In this document: positions 55,534 to 63,035 of the stretch, piece after piece
Numbering within the stretch: the stretch's first letter is position 1
Layout of the letters: every line of letters starts with the position of its first letter
Assembly (NCBI RefSeq): GCF_900104845.1
Contig: NZ_FNSR01000002.1
Span: 682,001-746,000 of the forward strand
Length of the DNA: 64,000 bases
Reading direction: 5' to 3'
Origin: Paraburkholderia caballeronis
Lineage (GTDB): Bacteria > Pseudomonadota > Gammaproteobacteria > Burkholderiales > Burkholderiaceae
Program-made: the position numbers and the translations under genes
Notes under the pieces: model-generated
What the model was told of the DNA's origin: nothing
Database searches by the model: none
The model's input: the letters and a program-made list of their open reading frames with translations, nothing else

Positions 55534-55568
55534 AATTTATCGAACGATCATTGATCGAACGATAAATT
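55534..55568. promoter_or_regulatory. 35-bp near-palindromic operator before the VOC/monooxygenase operon
   Basis: Symmetric about 55551. Outer arms AATTTATCG (55534-55542) and CGATAAATT (55560-55568) and inner arms CGATCA / TGATCG are perfect; only the AA pairs between them (55543-55544, 55558-55559) break the symmetry. It ends 14 bases before the operon's first ATG. Size and form suit a TetR dimer pair. A 16-bp identical half is upstream of the MFS gene at 15059. Confidence 0.65.
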
Positions 55569-55582
55569 AAAGGGAGAATTTT

Positions 55583-56068
55583 ATGCCTGTTTTCAAACTG
55601 GCACACTACTCGATCCGCACGTTCGATCTGGAGAAGTCGTGCAACTTCTATGAGCGGGTACTCGGTTTCAAGCGAGGCTATCGGCCGCCTTTCGACTTTT
55701 CCGGCGCCTGGCTCTACAAGGGTGACGATGAGGCTGACTACGGCACAGTGCATATCATCGGCATCGATCCCGAAGACCCAGCAGGGCTCGCCGCCTATCT
55801 CGGTGACAAGGAACTGCCCGCGAGCGGCAGCGGTACCGTCGACCACATTGCCTTTCTCGCCACGGGTGTAGCAGCGATGTGGCAGACGCTGCGCGCAGAA
55901 GGCCTGACATGGCGGGACCGGACTGTCCCAAGCCTCGGCTTACATCAGGTATTTGTCGAAGATCCATCAGGCGTGACGATCGAGCTGAATTTTCCGGCCG
56001 GCGAGGTAACGCATCTGAACGCGGCAAGCACGGCCGAAGCCCAAAACGCCGCCGTGAATGGAGATTGA
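55583..56068 (+). CDS. VOC-family dioxygenase-like protein
   Basis: 161 residues, two VOC modules. Candidate metal ligands His8 (KLAHYSIRT), His57 (TVHIIG), His88 (VDHIAF) and Glu134 (VTIELNF). The first-module motif FDLEKSCNFYERVLGF is typical of extradiol-dioxygenase/glyoxalase-like VOC proteins. GGGAG precedes the ATG. It is followed one base after its stop by the FAD monooxygenase gene, so it probably acts on that enzyme's substrate or product. The reaction cannot be read from sequence alone. Confidence 0.83.
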   Translation: MPVFKLAHYSIRTFDLEKSCNFYERVLGFKRGYRPPFDFSGAWLYKGDDEADYGTVHIIGIDPEDPAGLAAYLGDKELPASGSGTVDHIAFLATGVAAMWQTLRAEGLTWRDRTVPSLGLHQVFVEDPSGVTIELNFPAGEVTHLNAASTAEAQNAAVNGD

Positions 56069-56069
56069 T

Positions 56070-57293
56070 ATGCGGCGCATTCCGACAAAACGAAAAGCCG
56101 CCATCATTGGTGGCTCGCTAGGCGGCCTCTTCGCGGCAAACCTCTTGCTGCGCAATGGCTGGGAGGTCGATATTTTCGAGCGAGTGCCCGAAGAATTGGC
56201 GGGGCGCGGCGCCGGCATTGTCACCCATCCCGAGCTTTTTTACGTTCTGCAGGAGGCTGGCGTTCGCGTCGACAAAACGATAGGAGTGAAGGTCGAATCG
56301 CGCATCACTCTCGCACAGGACGGGTCAGTTGTTTCCGAGCGCCCTCTCCCGCAGATCCTGACGGCGTGGAGCAAGATGTATCACGTCCTTCGCTCCGCCT
56401 TACCCACGCAGAACTATCATTCGGGAACAGCGGTCACCGATGTCATCGACGGACCCGACTTTGCCATCGTGACGATGCCCGACGGCTCGACGCAAAAGTT
56501 CGACATGGTCGTCGCAGCGGATGGCTTTCGGTCGTCGATCCGGAAGAAAATTCTACCCGAGGTCCAACTTCAGTATGCGGGCTACGTTGCGTGGCGCGGC
56601 CTCGTCGACGAAATGAGGCTCTCTGCCAAAACCCGAGAAGCCCTGTTCGAAAAATTCGCCTTCTGCCTACCGCCTACTGAACAGATCATCGGCTATCCCG
56701 TCGCAGGGTTGGGAAACAGCACCAAAGCTGGCGAACGCCGCTATAACTTTGTCTGGTATCGCGCGACCAGCGAAGACCTTGACCTGCCCAAATTGCTCAC
56801 GGACGCCACGGGTAAACACTGGGTCAGCGGAATCCCGCCGACCCTTATTCGCCGCGAGGTCCTGGATGCAATGGAGGTCGCCGCGCACGCGTTGCTCGCA
56901 CCGCAGTTCGCTGAGGTCGTTACACACGCAAGCCAGCCGCTCTTTCAGCCGATCTTCGACCTCGAAGTGCCGAAGATGGCATTCGGCCGGATAGCGCTGC
57001 TCGGCGACGCCGCATTCGTGGCACGTCCGCACTCCGGGATGGGAGTGACGAAGGCTGCCGGCGATGCAATGTCCCTCGTGACCGAGCTCAGCAATCAAGC
57101 CGACACTATCGCGGCCCTATCGAGGTACAGCGAGTCACGAACGCAGTTCGGCGTCGCCATTGTCCAGCACGCTCGTCATCTTGGTGCTTATATGCAGGCG
57201 CAGTTCAAAAACAAAACAGAACGGGAGATGGCAGAACGTTACCGCACACCGGAAGCCGTCATGCGAGAAACCGCCGTTCCCGCACAATTCTGA
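56070..57293 (+). CDS. FAD-dependent aromatic/N-heterocycle hydroxylase
   Basis: 407 residues of the class A flavin monooxygenase fold. The N-terminal FAD-binding site is AAIIGGSLGGLFAAN with Glu of VDIFER, and the second FAD motif is RIALLGDAAFVARPHSGMGVTKA near 310. That motif and the VAWRGLVDE and GYPVAG strands resemble 2,6-dihydroxypyridine hydroxylase-like proteins rather than 4-hydroxybenzoate hydroxylase. The ATG at 56070 has GGAG six bases upstream and overlaps no other gene; 56058 is an alternative. Likely hydroxylates a ring, preparing it for the VOC protein (inference). Confidence 0.88.
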   Translation: MRRIPTKRKAAIIGGSLGGLFAANLLLRNGWEVDIFERVPEELAGRGAGIVTHPELFYVLQEAGVRVDKTIGVKVESRITLAQDGSVVSERPLPQILTAWSKMYHVLRSALPTQNYHSGTAVTDVIDGPDFAIVTMPDGSTQKFDMVVAADGFRSSIRKKILPEVQLQYAGYVAWRGLVDEMRLSAKTREALFEKFAFCLPPTEQIIGYPVAGLGNSTKAGERRYNFVWYRATSEDLDLPKLLTDATGKHWVSGIPPTLIRREVLDAMEVAAHALLAPQFAEVVTHASQPLFQPIFDLEVPKMAFGRIALLGDAAFVARPHSGMGVTKAAGDAMSLVTELSNQADTIAALSRYSESRTQFGVAIVQHARHLGAYMQAQFKNKTEREMAERYRTPEAVMRETAVPAQF

Positions 57294-57370
57294 CCGTGTA
57301 AAAGAGAGCGCTGGTCAAGGCGCCAGCCTTTCCAAACCCCATAGACGGGACGTAGAACAAAGGAGACGTC

Positions 57371-57733
57371 ATGGAGCAACCCCTTGCCACAGCCGCCGCC
57401 CCTGCCATCGCCGCCAAGGCAGTGGCGCCCGGAACAATGCGCACGCCGATTAACGAAGCGCTTTTCCGCGAACTGGTGCACAAACGCCGAACGTTCGCAT
57501 GGACACTCACGGTCCTCATGCTCGTCACTTACTTCGGGTTCGTTCTCATGCTTGCCTTTTCCCCAAACTTGCTGGGAAAACCGATCGTGGAAGGCCAGCC
57601 AGTCACTTGGGGTATTCCCATAGGCTTCGGCATGTTCGTGGTCACCTTCGCATTGGTCGCCATTTACGTTTATGTGGCCAATTCAGTTCATGATTCGCTG
57701 GTTGCAGACATTCGGCGCGGAGACAGAAAATGA
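57371..57733 (+). CDS. DUF485 membrane protein (symporter partner)
   Basis: 120 residues. Two membrane helices ([19 protein letters not shown] and [24 protein letters not shown]) and the [17 protein letters not shown] start typical of DUF485 proteins, which are almost always paired with ActP-type symporters. AAGGAG precedes the ATG. Its stop overlaps the symporter ATG (ATGA). Confidence 0.9.
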   Translation: MEQPLATAAAPAIAAKAVAPGTMRTPINEALFRELVHKRRTFAWTLTVLMLVTYFGFVLMLAFSPNLLGKPIVEGQPVTWGIPIGFGMFVVTFALVAIYVYVANSVHDSLVADIRRGDRK

Positions 57734-59364
57734 AATGCTTTTTCCCCGCGCTAACTTGCCTGAGCACCTCGACGCCCGTACTGGCGCAGGGTTCCGCCCC
57801 AGCTGCACACATACACAATCCCATTGCCATTGGCATGTTTCTCGTCTTCGTCGCCTCGACGCTCTTCATCACCCGTTGGGCCGCTCGCAAGAATCATAGC
57901 GTTTCGGATCACTATGCGGCTGGTGGAAAGATTACGGCGTTTCAAAATGGCTGGGCGATCTCGGGGGACTATATGTCGGCTGCGTCGCTGCTCGGCATTT
58001 CCGCTCTCGTCTTCACGAGCGGTTACGATGGCCTGATCTACTCGGTGGGCTTCCTGGCAAGCTGGCCGATAATTCTTTTTCTGATCGCCGAGCCCCTGCG
58101 CAATCTTGGCAAATACACTCTTGCAGACGTGGTGTCGTACCGCCTGCAGCAGCGGCCGATTCGCGCGTTTTCCGCCTCCAGCTCCGTCGTCATCGTGCTG
58201 CTCTACCTAGTCTCGCAGATGGTGGGCGCTGGCAAACTGGTCGAACTTCTGTTCGGCCTGAACTACACGTTTGCCGTCTTTATCGTCGGTGTGCTAATGG
58301 TAATTTACGTGTTCTTTGGCGGCATGCTGGCGACGACGTGGATTCAAATCATCAAGGCTGTATTCCTGCTGGCTGGCACCGCCTTCATGACACTGATGGT
58401 CCTGAGCCGATTCGGCTTCAGCCTTAACGCCCTGTTTACAAAGGCGATATTTTCACACCCGAAGCACGTCGCCATCATGAGCCCAGGCGTTCTCGTTTCG
58501 GACCCTGTCTCGGCAATTTCGCTCGGCCTCGCGCTTATTTTTGGCACGGCTGGGCTGCCGCACATTCTGATACGGTTCTTTACTGTGGCAGACGTAAAGG
58601 CAGCGCGCAAGAGCATTCTGTACGCAACCGGTATTGTTGCTATCGGCTATGCGTTGATCATCGTGATTGGGTTCGGCACTATAGCCTTGGTCGGACCTGA
58701 TCCGCAATATCACACCGCTTCTGGCGCCGTAATCGGCGGTCCTAACATGGTGGCGATTCATCTCGCGCACGCCGTAGGCGGTAACGTATTCATAGGCTTC
58801 ATTTGCGCCGTTGCATTCTCTACGATCCTCGCTGTCGTGGCGGGGCTTACGCTGGCCGGTTCCTCTGCGGTTTCGCACGACTTGTATGCGAACTACGTCT
58901 GCCGCGGCAAAGCATCGGATCGTGATGAAATGCGCGTGTCCCGATTGACGGCATTGGTATTGGGCGTTATGGCCATCCTGCTCGGAATTGCGTTCGAAAA
59001 GCAGAACATTGCGTTCATCGTCAGTCTCACCTTCTCCATTGCCGCAAGCTCGAACTTTCCGGTTCTGCTACTTTCGATCTATTGGCGTGGCTTAACGACA
59101 CGTGGCGCCGTAGTTGGCGGCATGCTCGGCCTGATTTCGGCCGTTACATTGACGGTGCTTAGTCCAACAGTCTGGGTACAAGTGCTGGGTCACCCACACG
59201 CGCTCTATCCCTACGAATATCCGGCGCTGTTTTCCATGATCGTCGCCTTCGTGGGAATCTTCGTTGTTTCCTTGCTCGACAATTCGGACCGATCAAGCCG
59301 AGAACGAGCAATGTTCGATTCACAACTCCTCGACTGCGAGATGGGCATGGCAAACCGTAGTTGA
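57730..59364 (+). CDS. Sodium:solute symporter, ActP-like (acetate/monocarboxylate)
   Basis: 544 residues, SSF family. An N-terminal signal-like stretch (1-20) precedes about 13 helices. [36 protein letters not shown] is the ActP signature, with [15 protein letters not shown] and [16 protein letters not shown] later. ActP proteins import acetate and short monocarboxylates. In this operon the substrate may be the aromatic acid or ring-cleavage precursor that the VOC and monooxygenase proteins use (inference). Confidence 0.93.
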   Translation: MKCFFPALTCLSTSTPVLAQGSAPAAHIHNPIAIGMFLVFVASTLFITRWAARKNHSVSDHYAAGGKITAFQNGWAISGDYMSAASLLGISALVFTSGYDGLIYSVGFLASWPIILFLIAEPLRNLGKYTLADVVSYRLQQRPIRAFSASSSVVIVLLYLVSQMVGAGKLVELLFGLNYTFAVFIVGVLMVIYVFFGGMLATTWIQIIKAVFLLAGTAFMTLMVLSRFGFSLNALFTKAIFSHPKHVAIMSPGVLVSDPVSAISLGLALIFGTAGLPHILIRFFTVADVKAARKSILYATGIVAIGYALIIVIGFGTIALVGPDPQYHTASGAVIGGPNMVAIHLAHAVGGNVFIGFICAVAFSTILAVVAGLTLAGSSAVSHDLYANYVCRGKASDRDEMRVSRLTALVLGVMAILLGIAFEKQNIAFIVSLTFSIAASSNFPVLLLSIYWRGLTTRGAVVGGMLGLISAVTLTVLSPTVWVQVLGHPHALYPYEYPALFSMIVAFVGIFVVSLLDNSDRSSRERAMFDSQLLDCEMGMANRS

Positions 59365-59483
59365 GTTTGGGACAGCAGCTAGAACAAGCGAAAAAGTAAT
59401 AAAAGCGGCATTAGTTGGCACGCATCGAGCCTATCCGATTTTCTGTGTGCGAAGCATAAACTATCGGCCAAGGAGTCGCTTCT

Positions 59484-60040
59484 ATGCCACGTAAACGTGA
59501 GGAAGAGGTAACGGTGGAACAGGGCAAGGATCTGTCATAGGCTCCGAACGGATCAAACAGCGGGGCCTGGCACGCTGGACCGTGCGACCATTAACGAGCA
59601 ACTCGCTCCCACAGAAGGCGACTTTCGAGCGCGTTGGGCGGTGAACTGACTCATCATCTGAGCACAGCAAGGGCAAGGCGAAGCCCGCAGGGAGCACCAA
59701 CCACCGCAGCGGTATCAGCCGCAAGCGGGTTCACCACCGACGACGACCCGCTCGATCTGGCGATTCCGCGCGACCACGAGGGCATCTTCGCTCCGGTGCT
59801 CATTGCCAAAAGTGAGCAGCATTTTACGGGCTTCGACGACCGGATCATCGCGATGTACGCGCGTGGCATGAACATGCGCGAGACTTAGGACTCCCTGTTG
59901 GACAGGTATTCCATCGGGTTTCGCCAAACTTCGTCAGCGCGGTGATCGACGCTGCATGTGAAAATCCGCGACAAAGGTGTCGTGCGCAACGACGCGATCT
60001 AACACGCGGAGTATATGCAACGACGCGTACCCGGATACGA
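59484..60040 (+). pseudogene. IS256-family transposase remnant
   Basis: In broken frames the family reads in order: MPRKREEEV; LSSALGGELTHHLS; TTDDDPLDLAIPRDHEGIF; APVLIAKSEQHFTGFDDRIIAMYARGMNMRET; then after a stop VSPNFVSAVIDAA; then a shift to LHVKIRDKGVVRNDAI. Intact IS256-type proteins have about 50 more residues between VSPNF and the ALRVKI segment, so there is an internal deletion, and everything after about 60040 is lost. The catalytic DDE residues are missing. No clean ends seen. Confidence 0.82.
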
Positions 60041-60178
60041 GAGCCGATGCCGCCCCGTTCCGGGAATCTTCGAAACATCTAGGCACACCGCAGAAGACCA
60101 GCGCAACAGTCTGACAGGCAAGGAGACTGACGCGCGGCAATCTCTAGCCGCGCATCGTCATCTCACGCAGCCTCCATC

Positions 60179-60835
60179 TCAGATGGCATCCCGCAGTCTG
60201 GACGACGGCATCGCAACTTTCGGTTTTCTGTCATGCAACCTCCCTTTCACAAACGGCTCCAGTCGCTTCGTCACCAGAAGGTTGACGAGCACGCACTCCA
60301 GCCGTACGTCTGGCAAGTCAGTTGTCGCCTGGCGTTGCAGCAGTCCACTGGTAGACAGCGTCATCATGGTTTCCCAGACGTAATCAGTCAGCGGCTTTCC
60401 AGCATAAACCCGCAGTTCTTCCAGACTCGACGGCTTCCTCGATACTTCCGGCACGCAGAATACGCGCTCCCGCTTGTTGCTGGCGTCGAAATTGAGTGAA
60501 ATTGGCACTCGTCCGGCACGCTTCCACCTGTCGTACGCTGCCCAGACTTCTGGGTCCGTCAGGTCGGCGAGCCAGTAGATCTGCGTGCCGTTGAGTTGCA
60601 GCCGCATGGTCATCAGCGGCGAACCGAATGCGGAGACGTTCCCGAAACCCATGCCGTAACTGACGCCGCCGACAGACGGAACGAAATGTGTATCCTCCGC
60701 CGCGATTGGGCAGCTCAGCATGGGGAAATCCACGGACAGACCTTTTGCCTGTTTCGACGTCTGGAATTGACCGAGCCTAGTGAGATGACCGACCGCAATG
60801 AACGGGTCAATATTGAGAGGAATGAAAGCTTCCAT
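60179..60835 (-). CDS. Hypothetical protein, 218 aa
   Basis: No family recognised. Soluble, beta-rich N-terminal half (VDFPMLSCPIAAEDTHFVPSVGGVSYGMGFGNVSAFGSPLMTMRLQLNG), mixed C-terminal half with LTDPEVWAAYDRWKRAGRVPISLNFDAS. It is flanked by an IS256 remnant and an unstable region, with GGAAA upstream of the ATG at 60835, so it looks like cargo of a mobile region. The protein-like composition of the whole frame and its length support a real gene. Confidence 0.6.
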   Translation of the reverse strand: MEAFIPLNIDPFIAVGHLTRLGQFQTSKQAKGLSVDFPMLSCPIAAEDTHFVPSVGGVSYGMGFGNVSAFGSPLMTMRLQLNGTQIYWLADLTDPEVWAAYDRWKRAGRVPISLNFDASNKRERVFCVPEVSRKPSSLEELRVYAGKPLTDYVWETMMTLSTSGLLQRQATTDLPDVRLECVLVNLLVTKRLEPFVKGRLHDRKPKVAMPSSRLRDAI

Positions 60836-61852
60836 GACTACTATTTCCTTCTGATTCCGATTGAGAGCCTGACCACGGCGTGGATGCCGTAGGCCTAGTG
60901 CTTCTCTGCCACCAGGACAGAGGACCTCCTGAAGCCAGATTGCTTCAGACTCGTACTGATGTGACTAACCGAGCCACACCGGCACGAAGATCAAAAGGAA
61001 ACAGCATCATTGCGATCGCTGCTTCAGCACCAGGAGACGCTTGTCCCCGGAATCTCTGCACCCATCCGTTTGTCGATGAGCAGATGCAGAAGGTGGAAAA
61101 CTATTCGTGCATTATAACGCAAATCGGTCTTACTCTCAACAGACACCTGGCATTCGTCGCAATTCAACGGCACGCCGAGGGGAAATTCCTTTGAATAAAA
61201 CCGGGCGAACGATATTTCTCCCTCTATACTTTTTTTTGCAGGCGCCATTCCTGAATCAGGCGACGACGTACACCCCAGCCACCATGATCGACGATATGTT
61301 GATGCGTGCCGCCAGCGCAACCAGGTCGGCCAGCAGCGATTCAAGTCGCAAAAACAAATCATAGTGGCGCAGGCATCGAACACAGGATGCGCGCACAGAT
61401 CTATGCCGTCAGACACCGAACGGGCAGCCAGGGATCACGAGCATCGACATCCCCCTGCCGGCAGATGTAGATGCCCTTCACGCCCTGAGACACCGGCAGA
61501 ACAGCCGTTCGCTCTCGAGACTCATCGTACGACCGCCGATCAGCTGGCAACAACGCAAATCAGCCCCGTCATGCAGACAGCCCACCAACGATGAATCCTA
61601 CACGGCTGCCGTCACGCAATCACCCTCCCGTCCGCCGGCCGCGCAGCGACCACCGAGGCACGCAGCCCAAAGGAAACGCAGGCCCTCGCGGAAGATCACG
61701 GAGAAACGCCACAAGACAAGACGAAACACAACCCGGTTCCTGGAGATAGCCGCGCACCGTGATGACGGACGACAATGTTGTCACGCCCAGCAACTCCTTC
61801 CTGGCTGCCAGCCGCGCAGCGGCCATCAAATTGAAATGTGCGCAAAGAGGAC

Positions 61853-61975
61853 AAAACATATTCTTAAACAAGAATATGTTTTTAGAGAGATATTCTCGCT
61901 TAAGAATATTTTTCTTTTAGAGAAATATGCTTACTTAAGCATATGTTTTTTGAGAGATAGATACGCTGAAGCGTA
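61853..61975. repeat. Tandem array of four palindromic hairpin units (period about 34 bp)
   Basis: Units centred at about 61867, 61899, 61934 and 61968. Arms: ATATTCTT/AAGAATAT (perfect, extending to 13 bp with AAAAC on the left); ATATTCTC/AAGAATAT; ATATGCTT/AAGCATAT; TACGCT/AGCGTA. The first three have 4-base loops, the fourth 2. Each is followed by a T-run and AGAGA. Arms change in pairs between copies (TTC/GAA to TGC/GCA to CGC/GCG), so symmetry is kept. The array stands out as AT-rich in GC-rich DNA. Function unknown. Confidence 0.8.
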
Positions 61976-62600
61976 GAAAGAAGGGAATAGCCGGGGCCCC
62001 TGCCATCCAGCGCAGGCGCCCCTTCCACCATTCTCTTGTGAATGGCTCCGACAGACGTGTAGATCGCGGCTCTATCTTCGCCACCGCGCCGGATTCTCTC
62101 AACCTCCCCCCGTGGTATCCGGATTTCCCTGACGCGCCACCGGTCACACCCGTCCACGTCAGCGGTCACCACCGAAGCTCTTCAGTCGGAAGAGGCGGCT
62201 CCAACGTCGGGCGGCTTGTGCTCGGCCGACGCGTGACTATTAATGTATATCATCAAAAAGTGCATTGCGTCAAATTAATATTCACGGTATACGGCAACCA
62301 AAACTTGCACCTCCCAAAATCTCGTTTAATTAACTCCTGTTTTCTGAAATTTCCATTTTTCCGATCCGAGACTTCAATACATGTTTCCTGGAAAATGCAT
62401 CGGCCTTCACAGCCGGATTCCGAATTGCCTGGGACCTGACCTTGAAATCATTACGCAAATTTACTAGCTTGTTCGCAGGCAAACCGCCGACCTGATCGTC
62501 ATCGATTCGGAATCCCCGCCCGGGAGAGAGCCCTTTTTATGAGAGGGTACGATCTGGGGGCGGGCATGATTCGACGGGCAAAGTACGGTTCAGGCCAAGC

Positions 62601-62626
62601 GCCGACACGGCAGGCTGCGTGTCGGC
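62601..62626 (-). terminator. Hairpin just after the DUF6471 gene
   Basis: Nine-base stem GCCGACACG (62601-62609) / CGTGTCGGC (62618-62626) with an eight-base loop, six bases beyond the stop codon of the minus-strand DUF6471 gene. No T-run, so stop function is probable but not certain. Confidence 0.5.
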
Positions 62627-62631
62627 TGCCA

Positions 62632-62889
62632 TCAAATGGGGACGGATTCAACGTCCATCGCTACCAGGCATGCCAGCAGAAACGCGGCCGAAAACCGTTT
62701 CCGGTTGATCTTGCGGTTGATCTGCGCCGCGGACTCCTCTATCCCGATTCGCTCCAGTCGCAACGACAGGCCCTTGTAGCTCAGATTCCGCTGAGCCATG
62801 GCCGCCATGATGACGTCTCGCGCGCGGTCTTCCCACCGCCCGTACGCAGGCTCGCTCTGAGCCTCTTCCTGCGATCGCGCCACTCCCAT
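62632..62889 (-). CDS. DUF6471-domain protein, 85 aa
   Basis: Recognised by WEDRARDVIMAAMAQRNLSYKGLSLRLERIGIEE, then NRKINRKRFSAAFLLACLVAMDV. This is the short helical DUF6471 domain, which resembles a small HTH/regulator-like fold. GGAAGG precedes the ATG. It is transcribed away from the Tn7-like transposase gene across 146 bp that contains a 22-bp perfect palindrome, so it is a candidate repressor of both (inference). Function of DUF6471 is not established. Confidence 0.8.
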   Translation of the reverse strand: MGVARSQEEAQSEPAYGRWEDRARDVIMAAMAQRNLSYKGLSLRLERIGIEESAAQINRKINRKRFSAAFLLACLVAMDVESVPI

Positions 62890-62949
62890 CCCCTTCCTTC
62901 CAATTGTCCTGGGCGCTGCTGCGTCCCTCAGACGCGAATTTTAAGGCAA

Positions 62950-62971
62950 GTTCGGTCGTATACGACCGAAC
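62950..62971. promoter_or_regulatory. Perfect 22-bp palindrome between DUF6471 and tnsA-like genes
   Basis: Each half is GTTCGGTCGTA, so the sequence is fully symmetric with no spacer. It lies between the divergent starts at 62889 and 63036. Either an operator for a small regulator or part of a transposon end; the operator reading is preferred because of its position. Confidence 0.6.
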
Positions 62972-63035
62972 CGTCGATCATGAGGTGCCGGCGTTCCTAC
63001 ACGTCTATATGCATCCATTTTTCATGACGACGTAA

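Larger units (their letters stand above)
60836..62631. other. Long intergenic region with hairpin array, no confident gene
   Basis: Only weak frames. A minus-strand frame at 61024-61416 ends with the protein-like stretch ISFARFYSKEFPLGVPLN but has no family match. Another minus-strand frame ends at 61256 with DLFLRLESLLADLVALAARI, perhaps a gene remnant. The segment 61853-61975 holds four tandem hairpins (separate entry). 62235-62460 is AT-rich. Part of this region should be the outer end of the Tn7-like element. Confidence 0.45.

Noticed and set aside
61024..61416. 130-codon minus-strand frame
   Set aside because: Only the last third looks protein-like; no family match and no good start, so mentioned in the gap entry but not called.
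61853..61975. CRISPR array
   Set aside because: Only four units, no constant repeat with variable spacers, repeats themselves vary in a paired way, and no cas gene in the window.
61620..62172. Type III toxin-antitoxin (repeat RNA plus ToxN-like gene) around the hairpin array
   Set aside because: The unit length (about 34 bp) is similar, but the neighbouring minus-strand frames do not look like a ToxN/AbiQ endoribonuclease and the repeats are palindromic rather than pseudoknot-like.
62038..62439. 133-codon plus-strand frame after the hairpin array
   Set aside because: No ribosome binding site or family resemblance; composition changes abruptly along the frame.
62555..62915. Complete tmRNA gene
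   Set aside because: No tag-peptide frame or acceptor-stem 3' half follows the 5'-like motif, and the DUF6471 gene occupies the space.
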